DNA from: Blautia sp900556555
GTDB taxonomy: Bacteria > Bacillota > Clostridia > Lachnospirales > Lachnospiraceae
Strand: one strand, 5' to 3'
DNA: 64,000 nucleotides
NCBI GenBank assembly: GCA_964250615.1
Contig: CAXUGM010000007.1
Shown piece after piece: positions 1-7,761 of this stretch. The stretch's first letter is position 1; every line of letters begins with the position of its first letter. The position numbers and the translations under genes are program-made. The notes beneath the pieces were generated by a model, which was given only the letters and a program-made list of their open reading frames with translations, was not told the DNA's origin and made no database searches.

Positions 1-224
1 CCATCCGCTGGATTAAGAGCAGCCGTGAAATGGAGGAACGCTTTATGATTTTTGAGGAAATGATGAAGGATGAGAGGGAAGCCGGAAAACGGGAAGTCAG
101 ACAGAGCACTGCTTTGAACATGCATCAAAAAGGTTATCCAGATGAAGCAATCGCAGAAGTGCTGGAAGTGGATGTGGAAACAGTTCAGGAGTGGATTTCT
201 GAGTCAGAATCTGCAACAAAATAA
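1..224 (+). pseudogene. C-terminal end of an Rpn-family nuclease/transposase-like protein (cut by window edge)
   Basis: The open frame enters from before base 1 and ends at the stop at 222-224. About 73 residues are visible. They are nearly identical to the C-terminus of the Rpn protein at 463-1287, from the IRWIKSSREMEERF segment through the last residues ISESESA. The main difference is a short deletion after the KRE residues (VRQS here against the longer GEQAKAR there). The tail carries a charged helix and a small helix-turn-helix-like module (DEAIAEVLEVDVETVQEW), as in many Rpn tails. Whether the gene is complete cannot be judged because its 5' part is outside the window. It is followed by repeat copy R1, as the second gene is by R2. 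Confidence 0.75.
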
Positions 225-227
225 TTA

Positions 228-378
228 CAAATTATATATCTAAGATAATCATTCTAAACATTCCCGGAAAATGTGAGAAATACAATTTTCCGGGAACAGA
301 TTTGAAATCATGCCGGTTCAGGCAAATATCAAATTCAAGAAAAATGTAGCAAAATAAAGATGTAGAGGAATCCTATAT
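228..378. repeat. R1: 3' repeat unit following the first Rpn copy
   Basis: Non-coding unit shared with 1288-1440 and in part with 2490-2588. It contains a 12-bp perfect stem, TTCCCGGAAAAT pairing with ATTTTCCGGGAA (about 261-296), a conserved ATCATGCC-N6-AGGCA block, and ends with AGAGGAATCCTATA at 364-377. The base of the stem changes together on both arms between copies, which suggests the hairpin is maintained. The stretch 379-462 holds only the leader of the next gene and the inverted partner of the end motif (429-442). Confidence 0.8.
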
Positions 379-428
379 TTTTGCTATCAAAAGATATACT
401 TTTTGTCGTGCCCATGCTATACTTCTAC

Positions 429-1439
429 TATAGGATTCCTCTGCCAAAGTGGAGGGAAATATATGGCAGAACGAAAATTTCAAGACCTTACGATTAAAAA
501 CAACTTTATGTTCGGGGCAGTGATGGCAGAGCCAAAGAACTGCAAGGGAGTCATAGAGCTGGTAATGGGAATAGAGGTTGACCATGTGGAAGTGAGCAGG
601 GAAAAAAGCATGGTCTACCACCCGGAATATAAAGGAGTCCGGCTGGATGTGTATGCAAAGGATGAAAATAACACAAGATATAACATCGAGATGCAGGTAG
701 CCCAAAAGCCAGCCCTTGGCAAAAGAACCCGCTATTATCAGAGCCAGATGGATATGGAACTTCTTTTGACGGGAAATGAATATAAGGAACTGCCGAACAG
801 TTATGTTATCTTCATCTGTGATTTTGACCCCTTTGGAAAAAGGAAATACCGCTACACATTTCAATCGAAATGTAAGGAAGATCAAGAGGTGGATTTAGAG
901 GATGGCCGTTGCTGTGTGTTTTTAAGCACCCATGGCAAGAATGAAAACGAAGTATCAAGGGAACTGGTAAACTTCCTAAAATTTGTGAAAGCAAACCAGG
1001 AGGAGAGCCAGAAAGATTTCCAGGATCATTTTGTGAAACAGATTCAGGATTCCATCCGCTGGATCAAGAGCAGCCGTGAAATGGAGGAACGCTTTATGAT
1101 TTTTGAGGAAATGATGAAGGATGAAAGGGAAGCCGGAAAACGGGAAGGGGAGCAAGCGAAGGCAAGGAACACTGCTTTCAACATGCATCAAAAAGGTTAC
1201 CCAGATGAAGCAATCGCAGAAGTGCTGGAAGTAGATGTGGAGACAGTCCTGGAGTGGATTTCTGAGTCAGAATCTGCGGCAAAGTAATTACAAATCAGAT
1301 ATCGAAACGAATCATTCTAACCATTCCCGGAAAGTGTAGGGACTACAACTTCCGGGAACAGATTTAAAATCATGCCGGTTCAGGCAAATATCAAATGTAA
1401 GAAAAATGTAGCAAAATAAAGATGTAGAGGAATCCTATA
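429..1439 (+). mobile_element. Candidate ~1.0 kb Rpn-carrying unit with 14-bp terminal inverted repeats
   Basis: TATAGGATTCCTCT at 429-442 is the exact reverse complement of AGAGGAATCCTATA at 1426-1439. The two bracket the Rpn gene and its 3' repeat R2. The same right-end motif also lies at 364-377 (end of R1) and 2574-2587 (end of R3). Rpn proteins are classed as transposase_31/PD-(D/E)XK nucleases that promote recombination. No clear target-site duplication is seen, so the mobile status is inferred. The motif pair 364-377/429-442 could instead be a simple stem-loop in the leader. Confidence 0.4.
463..1287 (+). CDS. Rpn-family recombination-promoting nuclease/putative transposase (PD-(D/E)XK)
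   Basis: A 274-residue protein of the Rpn/transposase_31 family, DNA endonucleases implicated in RecA-independent recombination. The N-terminus (MAERKFQDLTIKNNFMFG) is typical. The PD-(D/E)XK core is visible as RLDVYAKDE (Asp near residue 57) followed by the E-x-Q strand YNIEMQVAQ (about 70-78). A charged C-terminal helix and a small HTH-like tail follow. I chose ATG 463 because GGAGGG lies at 451-456; the in-frame ATG at 403 lacks a site and would lie within the leader. The C-terminal third duplicates the partial copy at the window start. It may be a mobile or domesticated gene; I cannot tell whether it is active. Confidence 0.85.
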   Translation: MAERKFQDLTIKNNFMFGAVMAEPKNCKGVIELVMGIEVDHVEVSREKSMVYHPEYKGVRLDVYAKDENNTRYNIEMQVAQKPALGKRTRYYQSQMDMELLLTGNEYKELPNSYVIFICDFDPFGKRKYRYTFQSKCKEDQEVDLEDGRCCVFLSTHGKNENEVSRELVNFLKFVKANQEESQKDFQDHFVKQIQDSIRWIKSSREMEERFMIFEEMMKDEREAGKREGEQAKARNTAFNMHQKGYPDEAIAEVLEVDVETVLEWISESESAAK

Positions 1440-1440
1440 T
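1288..1440. repeat. R2: 3' repeat unit following the second Rpn copy
   Basis: Same layout as R1: hairpin TTCCCGGAAAGT with ACTTCCGGGAA, the conserved ATCATGCCGGTTCAGGCA block, and AGAGGAATCCTATA at 1426-1439. It is about 85 percent identical to R1 by eye. The hairpin may also terminate transcription of the Rpn gene, although no long T-run follows it directly; a T-run occurs at 1440-1446. Confidence 0.8.
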
Positions 1441-1457
1441 TTTTTTCAGTATAAATC

Positions 1458-1486
1458 TTGAAATTGCAGAGGATTTGTGCTATTAT
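1458..1486 (+). promoter_or_regulatory. Sigma-A promoter of the Mn riboswitch operon
   Basis: -35 TTGAAA at 1458-1463 and -10 TATTAT at 1481-1486 with an ideal 17-bp spacer. The predicted start, near 1493, is just ahead of the first paired strand of the riboswitch. Confidence 0.75.
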
Positions 1487-1499
1487 TTCTGTAAGCAAA

Positions 1500-1653
1500 A
1501 GTAAAAGGGAGTAGCTTAACATCTTTTACAGAATGTATATTCAGTTTTGTAAAAGGTGGTTTTGTAATCGTCATCCGGTATCGCAAGATACCCGTAGCAA
1601 ATGAGAAAGCAAGACTTTTATTGTGGCAGAGGTCATGATAAAGGTCTTTTTTT
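1500..1653 (+). ncRNA. Manganese-sensing yybP-ykoY riboswitch with expression platform
   Basis: The Mn-riboswitch signatures appear in order: AAAAGGGAGTAGC at 1503-1515, a long P2 arm (CATCTTTTACA with TGTAAAAGGTG), CGTCATCCGG around 1569-1578, a GGTATC-GCAA-GATACC hairpin at 1577-1592, then AAAGCAAGAC ending at 1615. P1 pairs 1500-1507 (AGTAAAAG) with 1615-1622 (CTTTTATT). The 3' strand of P1 is also the 5' arm of a terminator (1612-1621 with 1638-1647). Ligand binding that stabilises P1 would therefore block termination and turn the operon on, as in known transcriptional yybP-ykoY switches. The family binds Mn2+ and usually controls Mn exporters. Confidence 0.9.
1612..1653 (+). terminator. 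Riboswitch-controlled intrinsic terminator
   Basis: AGACTTTTAT (1612-1621) pairs with ATAAAGGTCT (1638-1647), 10 bp with one G-U, followed by seven T residues to 1653. It is mutually exclusive with riboswitch P1. Confidence 0.85.
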
Positions 1654-1707
1654 ATTACATCAGGATTTTTTCCACAGATACTTGCTAGGTACAGAAGGAG
1701 GATACTT

Positions 1708-2136
1708 ATGTGTAATGAAATTATGAAAAAAGAAGTGCAGGAAGCTATTGCAGCAGGAGAAAAGGCATTGAGAAGCCTGTATGCAGCAGAAGAAAAACTG
1801 AAAAGTGCAGGAGACTGGGGGTTATTTGATATGCTTGGAGGGGGCTTTTTCAGCAGCTATATAAAACATTCCAAAATCCGGGATGCAGAAGTTTTGCTGG
1901 AACGTGCCAAAGAACACTTGCTGGTTTTTCAAAGAGAATTGAAAGATGTAGGTGGGGCATTGAACTTACGGATAGAGGTTGGAGACTTTCTTACATTTGC
2001 AGATTTCTTTTTGGATAACTTTGTGGCAGACTATTTGGTACAGAATAAAATTAAAGATGCCAGAGAAGATATTGAGATTGGAATTTACCATGTAAAAGAA
2101 ATCTTGAATGAGCTGTATAGAAGAATGGAGGCGTAA
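1708..2136 (+). CDS. Uncharacterised helical protein in Mn riboswitch operon
   Basis: A 142-residue soluble, almost wholly alpha-helical protein starting after AGAAGGAGG (good site, about 8 nt spacing). No signal peptide or membrane segment. Its most distinctive part is a Gly- and aromatic-rich motif, GDWGLFDMLGGGFFSSYIK at about residues 36-54, between two charged helices; a second hydrophobic stretch is FADFFLDNFVADYLV near 98-112. I do not recognise a named family. It is the first gene after the manganese riboswitch and is translated 3 bp ahead of the YccF gene, so the two are probably made together. A role in manganese tolerance or sensing follows from the riboswitch only; the protein itself shows no obvious metal ligands. 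Confidence 0.7.
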   Translation: MCNEIMKKEVQEAIAAGEKALRSLYAAEEKLKSAGDWGLFDMLGGGFFSSYIKHSKIRDAEVLLERAKEHLLVFQRELKDVGGALNLRIEVGDFLTFADFFLDNFVADYLVQNKIKDAREDIEIGIYHVKEILNELYRRMEA

Positions 2137-2139
2137 AAG

Positions 2140-2496
2140 ATGGGATGTCTTGGAAATTTGTTATGGTTTGTGTTCGGTGGTGCTGTAAGCGGCTTGAGCT
2201 GGGGATTGACGGGGTGTTTATGGTGCATCACAGTCATTGGAATTCCAGTTGGACTTCAGTGTTTTAAATTTGCAGCTTTGAGCTTTTTTCCTTTTGGAAA
2301 AGAAGTGCAGTATGGAGGCGGTGCCGGTTCTTTTCTTCTGAATATTATCTGGCTGCTTGTTTCTGGTCTTCCTTTAGCACTGGAACATCTTGTCATTGGT
2401 GTAGGACTTTGTATTACCATCATAGGAATTCCTTTTGGATTGCAGCAGTTTAAGCTGGCAAAACTGGCTTTGATGCCTTTTGGGGCGGAAGTGTAA
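2140..2496 (+). CDS. YccF-family inner-membrane protein
   Basis: A 118-residue protein of the YccF domain family (DUF307). It is built from two tandem copies of the same unit: a hydrophobic segment ending in CITVIGIPVGLQ/CITIIGIPFGLQ followed by FKxAxLxxxPFGxEV (repeat 1 about residues 29-55, repeat 2 about 90-118). Four hydrophobic segments are likely. The molecular function of the family is not established. It follows the 142-aa gene by 3 bp and shares the Mn2+ riboswitch at 1500-1653, unlike any role usually assigned to YccF. Oddly, its stop codon (2494-2496) falls inside the third copy of the Rpn-associated repeat. Confidence 0.85.
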   Translation: MGCLGNLLWFVFGGAVSGLSWGLTGCLWCITVIGIPVGLQCFKFAALSFFPFGKEVQYGGGAGSFLLNIIWLLVSGLPLALEHLVIGVGLCITIIGIPFGLQQFKLAKLALMPFGAEV

Positions 2497-2588
2497 GGAC
2501 TACAACTTCCGGGAACAGATTTAAAATCATGCCAATTCAGGCAAATATCAAATTTAAAGAAAAAGGAAAAAGCAGAGGAATCCTATAT
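2490..2588. repeat. R3: partial third repeat unit, overlapping the yccF stop codon
   Basis: From GAAGTGTAAGGACTACAAC onward the sequence matches R2 (AAGTGTAGGGACTACAAC), then continues through the ATCATGCC-N6-AGGCA block and ends with AGAGGAATCCTATA at 2574-2587. It lacks the left hairpin arm and about 15 bases near the end. No Rpn gene precedes it here. The rest of 2497-2681 holds only this repeat and the promoter of the next operon. Confidence 0.75.
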
Positions 2589-2612
2589 AAGTATCTTTTT
2601 TATGGTAAATTA

Positions 2613-2641
2613 TTGAAGGGTTTTCAAGAATAGGATATAAT
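2613..2641 (+). promoter_or_regulatory. Sigma-A promoter of the moxR operon
   Basis: -35 TTGAAG (2613-2618), 17-bp spacer, -10 TATAAT (2636-2641). It lies 40 bases ahead of the first gene and just downstream of R3. Confidence 0.75.
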
Positions 2642-2681
2642 CTATTCATGAAAAAGAACGTAAGAGGGAGGAAATAGGTCA

Positions 2682-3623
2682 ATGAATCTTTCATATTTTC
2701 AGGATTATCATAAAAAAGTCATAGACAATTGTTCCAAGGTAATTGTGGGTAAAGAGGATGTGATTTCCCTTGTGCTTACCTGTTTTGTATGTTCCGGGCA
2801 TGTGCTTTTGGAGGATATTCCAGGAACGGGAAAGACCATGCTGCTGCGGGCTTTTGCAAGAACTGTGGGCAGTGATTTTAAGAGGATTCAGTTTACACCA
2901 GATTTGGTTCCCTCTGATTTGACAGGGATTAATTTTTATAATCAGAAGCAGGGAGAATTCGAGTTCCGCCTAGGTCCTTTGTTTGCGAATATGGTTCTGG
3001 CAGACGAGATTAATAGGGCTACACCGAGAACTCAGTCCAGTCTTCTGGAAGCCATGGAAGAACATCAGATTACTGTGGATGGGGTGACGAAGAAACTGGA
3101 AGAGCCTTTTTTTGTTATGGCTACGGAAAATCCGCTGGAGTCTTACGGCACTTTTCCTTTGCCGGATGCACAGGTTGACCGGTTTTTCATGCAGCTCTCT
3201 CTTGGTTATATGACAAGAGAGCAGGAGATGCAGGTGCTTGCCAGACCATCTGCAATATCAATTCTAGATACGCTTCAACAGGTGGTTACCGCACAGGAAA
3301 CAGCATATGTCCGGAGCCATTACCAGGAGGTACAGGTGCCTGGGGAAGTGCTTGGATATCTCATGGATATCATTGAGGCTACCAGAAATGAGAGCAATTT
3401 TGTCCGTGGGGTATCGACTAGAGGTGCACAGGCACTATACAGTGCAGCACAGGCTACGGCAGCTTTTGCCGGAAGGGATTATGTGATTCCAGAAGATGTA
3501 AAGTCCATGGCACCCCATGTATTGAGCCACCGTATTTCTCAGGGCAGCCAGAGTGCCGCATCTGCTGCAAAATTCCTGCACCGCATATTGGAGCAAGTGC
3601 AGGTACCTCTGGAAAGCCTATGA
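2682..3623 (+). CDS. MoxR-family AAA+ ATPase
   Basis: A 313-residue MoxR-type AAA+ ATPase, a class of chaperones that act with VWA or DUF58 partners. Walker A is DIPGTGKT (residues 45-52), Walker B VLADEINR (105-112), sensor 1 ATENP (147-151), and a DRF motif at 166-168. The lid domain with RGVSTRGAQAL lies near 243-253. The length is normal for the family. The start is preceded by GAGGGAGGAAA. Its stop overlaps the ATG of the DUF58 gene by four bases, the standard moxR-DUF58-transglutaminase/DUF4129 order. The partner process is not known for this type of operon; a role in envelope-associated protein maturation is inferred. Confidence 0.92.
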   Translation: MNLSYFQDYHKKVIDNCSKVIVGKEDVISLVLTCFVCSGHVLLEDIPGTGKTMLLRAFARTVGSDFKRIQFTPDLVPSDLTGINFYNQKQGEFEFRLGPLFANMVLADEINRATPRTQSSLLEAMEEHQITVDGVTKKLEEPFFVMATENPLESYGTFPLPDAQVDRFFMQLSLGYMTREQEMQVLARPSAISILDTLQQVVTAQETAYVRSHYQEVQVPGEVLGYLMDIIEATRNESNFVRGVSTRGAQALYSAAQATAAFAGRDYVIPEDVKSMAPHVLSHRISQGSQSAASAAKFLHRILEQVQVPLESL

Positions 3624-4711
3624 GTTTCGTATTTGTAATCTTTTTGGTTCTTGCCGGATTTGCACTGGAAGCGTGGATAAAGAAACATGGGTTACGCAAT
3701 ATTTACAGTACCTACGGGCCGGAAGAAAACATCGTAGATACTGGGGAAACTTTTGGTATCAAGATCCATGTGGAAAACCGCAGCAAATGGCCTGTTCCCT
3801 ACGTGAAAATCAACATGTATTTTCCAAAAGATATCAAGGTTACAGGTGGCAGCTTTCGTTTTTCAAAAGAAAGCGGAAGAGGTGGCGGCCTGGTGGAAAC
3901 TTCTGTCTGGATGCGGCCCGGACAGAGGATACAGATGGAAATTCCGGTTACCATTGCCCAGAGAGGCAGGTATGTGCTTTCCCATCCTAATATACTAGGC
4001 GGGGATTTTCTTGGACTTTCTGAGACAAGGCAGGAAATCAAGATTTTTCGTGAAGTCATTGCTGCACCTGAACCACAGGCAGATGAAAAAACCAGGGAAT
4101 TGCTTGGAAGTTTTCTGGGAGATTATTCGGTACAGCGGTATTTATATGAAGACCCGGTGATGACTGCCGGATACCGGGAATATACGGGGCGGGAGCCTAT
4201 GAAGCAGATTTCCTGGAAACAGAGTGCCCACAGCATGGGGCTGATGGTCCGGGAGTATGACCATACAGTAGAGCCGGTGCTCACACTCTTGCTGAATGTG
4301 GAAACAGCACAGGAGAGAAAAGAACCAGTTTTGGAAACGTGCTATAGTCTTGCACGTACGGTATGCCAGGAATTGGAAGACAGAGGAATCAAATATGTAT
4401 TTTGTACTAATGCTGCCCAGGCTGGTGCAGTGGGCGGTTCCCATATGGTACGGGAAGGGCTTGGACATCAGCATTTCTTAAAGGTGCTGGAATGTCTGGG
4501 GCGTGGCTTGTATCATCCGGCATTTTCCAAGGAAAAACTGCTGGAACTTTTGGGACAGGATATTTCGAGAGGCGTGATGATTATTACTCCTTTCCACGAG
4601 GATTTTCGGGAATGCGGGCAACTTCGGAAGATAGAAAAGATGTTTGGGAATGGAATGTTGATGCTTTTTGGATGTGAAAGGGGAGGTGCTGAACATGATC
4701 TGGATGCATAG
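3620..4711 (+). CDS. DUF58 domain protein
   Basis: A 363-residue protein translationally coupled to the MoxR gene by an ATGA overlap. One hydrophobic segment at residues 2-17 probably anchors it to the membrane; a beta-rich region (about 30-140) follows, then the DUF58 motif around residues 185-215 with REYTGREPMKQISWK, including the conserved W-K pair. The C-terminal half has a von Willebrand A-like fold in known relatives. DUF58 proteins are the usual partners of MoxR ATPases. The last 17 bases overlap the next gene. Function beyond MoxR partnership is unknown. Confidence 0.88.
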   Translation: MSFVFVIFLVLAGFALEAWIKKHGLRNIYSTYGPEENIVDTGETFGIKIHVENRSKWPVPYVKINMYFPKDIKVTGGSFRFSKESGRGGGLVETSVWMRPGQRIQMEIPVTIAQRGRYVLSHPNILGGDFLGLSETRQEIKIFREVIAAPEPQADEKTRELLGSFLGDYSVQRYLYEDPVMTAGYREYTGREPMKQISWKQSAHSMGLMVREYDHTVEPVLTLLLNVETAQERKEPVLETCYSLARTVCQELEDRGIKYVFCTNAAQAGAVGGSHMVREGLGHQHFLKVLECLGRGLYHPAFSKEKLLELLGQDISRGVMIITPFHEDFRECGQLRKIEKMFGNGMLMLFGCERGGAEHDLDA

Positions 4712-5942
4712 TCTTCGCATGTTTGCAGACTTGTCTTTTTTTGGTATGTTTGCAGGAGCAGCCGCTTCCTATTTGTTGCAGAGAATAGGCGGAATGGATA
4801 CACAAATTTTACCAAGAAGCATCTTGGGGCTTGGAATCCTCAGCCTGATTTACGGCATTTCTTTTATATACAGAGAAAAAGGGAAAAAGAGGTTTTTTCT
4901 TTTGCCGTTTCTTGCACTTTCTTTTATGGGAGCGGCAGGCTGCTTGGCAGAACTGGTGGTTTTGTTTCCGGGTGCTGCCTATGTGGCTACCATGATAATA
5001 AAAAGAGAATATCCACTGTTTTGGAGCAGGCAGGCGGATCTGTTTCAGGCATTTTGGAAAGCTGCATTGATTTTGGGCGGTTTTCTTCTGCTGCTGGGAC
5101 AGTGGAAAATTTTTTTACAGATTACCTTGCCATTGGCTGTCTGTACAGCCGCAGGACTGATTCTGCTTCTTCGTTCCCTCCGCCATGAGCCCAAGGTGTA
5201 TCTTGGCAGAAAGTTTCAGATTGAGAATGTGATTGCAACAGGACTGTTCTTTTTTCTGTTTTTTGTACTGAGCAGGCCATCTGTTATCCATGGAGGTGCT
5301 CGTGTTTGCCAATGGCTTTATCAGCAGATTCTCTTACCGCCTCTTTTGATTCTAGTAAGGCTCATGGGATTTCTGATTGGGATGCTTCTGGAGGGAATTC
5401 TTTGGTTTTTGTCCCTCTTTTCTATTTCCAGACAGATTGCAGAGCCTTTGGCACAGGCATTAAAGTCAGGAGAGGAGCTATGGAAACCAGCATTGGAAAG
5501 TCCGGAAAGTGCAGGAAACCTGATTTTTTCTATAGTACGTGTAGTGGTAGTTTTATTTGTGGCGGCTGGGATTTATTTCTTTTTCCGCTGGCTTGCCAGC
5601 TACAAAAATGAAGACCAGGGAGAAATTATGGGATTTTCTGTTGAACAGACTGGTATGAAACCTACGCAGCACAAGACAGGGAAATCAGATTCCTTCTGGG
5701 TGCGTCAGATTCGCAGGGAATATCGGAACTACATGAAACTGTGCCAGGAAACAGGGATTTCTATTAAAGCCAGTACCACCAGCAAGGACTTGCAGGAAAA
5801 CCATGAGAGGAATCCTCAGATTTGCGGACAGTGTCAGGAGTTACGCCAGATTTATCTGGATGCCAGATACGGTCAGAGAGCGGATTTTCAAAGTGCGAAA
5901 AGATTCCGGGAAGTGTATAAGGAGATAAAAAAGAAGCTGTGA
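4695..5942 (+). CDS. Membrane protein with C-terminal DUF4129-like domain
   Basis: About 415 residues. The N-terminal two thirds is hydrophobic, with roughly seven membrane segments (first near residues 8-30, last near 285-305). The cytoplasmic tail (about 340-415) contains VRQIRREYRNYMKLCQETG and a second helix ending in ELRQIYLDARYG, the layout of DUF4129 domains found behind transglutaminase-like proteins. The transglutaminase core itself is absent, so this is a shortened third member of the MoxR/DUF58 operon. I chose ATG 4695 (GGGGAGGTG nine bases upstream) over the in-frame ATG at 4668, which lacks a site. The stop codon sits in the terminator stem. Confidence 0.75.
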   Translation: MIWMHSLRMFADLSFFGMFAGAAASYLLQRIGGMDTQILPRSILGLGILSLIYGISFIYREKGKKRFFLLPFLALSFMGAAGCLAELVVLFPGAAYVATMIIKREYPLFWSRQADLFQAFWKAALILGGFLLLLGQWKIFLQITLPLAVCTAAGLILLLRSLRHEPKVYLGRKFQIENVIATGLFFFLFFVLSRPSVIHGGARVCQWLYQQILLPPLLILVRLMGFLIGMLLEGILWFLSLFSISRQIAEPLAQALKSGEELWKPALESPESAGNLIFSIVRVVVVLFVAAGIYFFFRWLASYKNEDQGEIMGFSVEQTGMKPTQHKTGKSDSFWVRQIRREYRNYMKLCQETGISIKASTTSKDLQENHERNPQICGQCQELRQIYLDARYGQRADFQSAKRFREVYKEIKKKL

Positions 5943-5977
5943 GAACCAGGATGTGCGGGTTCTCATAGCTTCTTTTA
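5932..5977 (+). terminator. Terminator of the moxR operon
   Basis: A 16-bp stem with one G-U pair (5932-5947 with 5958-5973), tip GAGAACC/GGTTCTC, followed by TTT. The stop codon of the upstream gene is inside the 5' arm. Confidence 0.85.
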
Positions 5978-5983
5978 TGGTTT

Positions 5984-7675
5984 TTATCTGCGGTACCGGT
6001 TAAAGCAGGAGTAAATTTCCTGTTTTCTTGGCCGTGCAAGGCCGCAGGGGGTGTAAGAGGAGCTGCATACACTGCCAAGCCCCTGGGTTTCCAGCTTTGT
6101 TTCCAGGGCTTCTACAATCTGTGAAACCGTCTTTTTGTTGTCAATGAGATGTTCTCTTGCGTATTTCAGCAATTCCCCAAGAGCAGCAGTCTGTTCCTGG
6201 TCAGCAAGCTGTTCGATATAACGCAGATCCACGGTTTCTTTTCCAATAGAAAAAGAGTCTTTGCTGTGAGTTTTTAACTTCAGTTCTTTGTAAGTATCAT
6301 GTTTCACAGGCGGGGCAGTCATGATCCGCTTCGCCTGTGGCAGATGAAAGGGGGATGCATCCGATGCTGTCAGGGGGAAATCTTTGCACATAGCTTTTAC
6401 CTTTTTCGTAATATCCAGAGCATGATAATTGTCCATCTGGATAATGGTATCTGCAATATGGAAGAACGCCCCGGAACTTCCGGCTACCAGAATCGTGGAA
6501 ATTCCTGCCTGTTCAAATAAATCTCCTGCACGCTCCAGAAATGGAGTGATGGGTTCTTTTTCCCGGCTGATAACCTGTTGCATGAAAGTGTCCCGCACCA
6601 TAAAATTGGTGGCAGAGGTATCTTCATCCAGCAAAAGAAGCTGGATGCCTGCCTCTATACCTTCTGCAATCCCGGCAGCCTGGGAGGTGCTTCCGCTGGC
6701 ATCCAGGGTGGAGAAGCAGTGAGTGTCTTTTTTATTCGGCAGGTCATTGATGAACATGGAAATATCCACATCCTTGATAAATCTTCCGTCTTCGGAGCGG
6801 AGTTTTAAAGCGGTGTTATCTGTAATTACATACTCTCTGCCGTCTCCCTGGATATGGTTATACACGCCTGCCTCCAGTGCATTTAACAGAGTGGATTTGC
6901 CATGGTATCCTCCTCCGGCAATGAGCGTGATGCCCACGGGAATCCCCATTCCTGTGATGGTACCTTTATGGGGAAGCTGCATCTCTACCCGCAGAGAAGC
7001 AGGAGAGGAAAATGGTACACTGTTTTTCATAGGTTTCTGGGAAACACCGCTCTGTCTTGGAAGAATCGCGTTGTCAGCAACAAAGGCTGCCAGATTGCGT
7101 TTTTTTAATTCCCTGCGGATGTATGCCTGGTCTTCCGCCAGAAAGATTGCGGCTTCTACTTCCTTTGAGTTTAAATTTTTGTAATAAAGAGCTTTTTTTA
7201 CACAGACAGGAAGAAAATCAAAAAGGATTTTTTCCAGTTCTTGTGCGTTAATGGTTCTTCCGTTTGCAGGAAAACCTACACAGAAGCGGAGAATGACTTC
7301 TTTTGCCGTGATTTCGCAGGCAGTACGCTCCAGGATTTCCTGGCCGCAGACAGTGGAAGAAATCAGGCCGCTTTTGCCGGAACCTTTGGCACGAAAGCTG
7401 TAAGAGCGGATTTGTTCCTCAAATTTCCGGAGAATCAGATCCTGAAGGGCAATCCTGGTATCTGAGGAGGCAAAGCAGAAGTCAGGAAAACCTGCCTGTC
7501 TGCCGCTTACCTGGATGCTTAGATGAGATGGAGAGGCAAAAGGGTCGCCCTGTACATGGTCAATGGTCAGCATATGGGTGCCAAAATCATAACTGCCCTT
7601 TAAACTTTTATAGGCAGGATAACTCTTCCGATTTATAGAAGTAAGCATTTGTTTTAATTGGATTGAAGTTGACAT
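5984..7675 (-). CDS. Predicted ATPase of the ABC class (PF09818-type)
   Basis: A 563-residue protein of the ABC_ATPase family, soluble ABC-like P-loop ATPases unrelated to transporters. Walker A is GGGYHGKST (254-262), an ABC-signature-like stretch LDASGSTSQAAGI (324-336) follows, and Walker B is LLLLDEDTSA (346-355). A eukaryotic relative binds RNA; the bacterial role is unknown. I chose the start at 7675 (MSTSIQ), with AAAGGA about 12 bases upstream. The open frame extends back to 7807, but that extension runs through tRNA-Arg and is not credible. It converges on the moxR operon. Confidence 0.85.
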   Translation of the reverse strand: MSTSIQLKQMLTSINRKSYPAYKSLKGSYDFGTHMLTIDHVQGDPFASPSHLSIQVSGRQAGFPDFCFASSDTRIALQDLILRKFEEQIRSYSFRAKGSGKSGLISSTVCGQEILERTACEITAKEVILRFCVGFPANGRTINAQELEKILFDFLPVCVKKALYYKNLNSKEVEAAIFLAEDQAYIRRELKKRNLAAFVADNAILPRQSGVSQKPMKNSVPFSSPASLRVEMQLPHKGTITGMGIPVGITLIAGGGYHGKSTLLNALEAGVYNHIQGDGREYVITDNTALKLRSEDGRFIKDVDISMFINDLPNKKDTHCFSTLDASGSTSQAAGIAEGIEAGIQLLLLDEDTSATNFMVRDTFMQQVISREKEPITPFLERAGDLFEQAGISTILVAGSSGAFFHIADTIIQMDNYHALDITKKVKAMCKDFPLTASDASPFHLPQAKRIMTAPPVKHDTYKELKLKTHSKDSFSIGKETVDLRYIEQLADQEQTAALGELLKYAREHLIDNKKTVSQIVEALETKLETQGLGSVCSSSYTPCGLARPRKQEIYSCFNRYRR

Positions 7676-7761
7676 AAGATATACAAGTCCTTTCATCACA
7701 GATAAATCTTTGAATAGAAACAAAAAAGCGGAAATCCCAAAAAGAATTTCCGCTTCAAATA

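Noticed and set aside
403..462. N-terminal extension of the Rpn protein from ATG 403
   Set aside because: No ribosome site, overlaps the inverted repeat at 429-442; ATG 463 has GGAGGG and the family start.
5802..5815. Fourth copy of the AGAGGAATCCT end motif
   Set aside because: Only 11 bases match, inside the DUF4129 coding region, with no flanking repeat; taken as chance.
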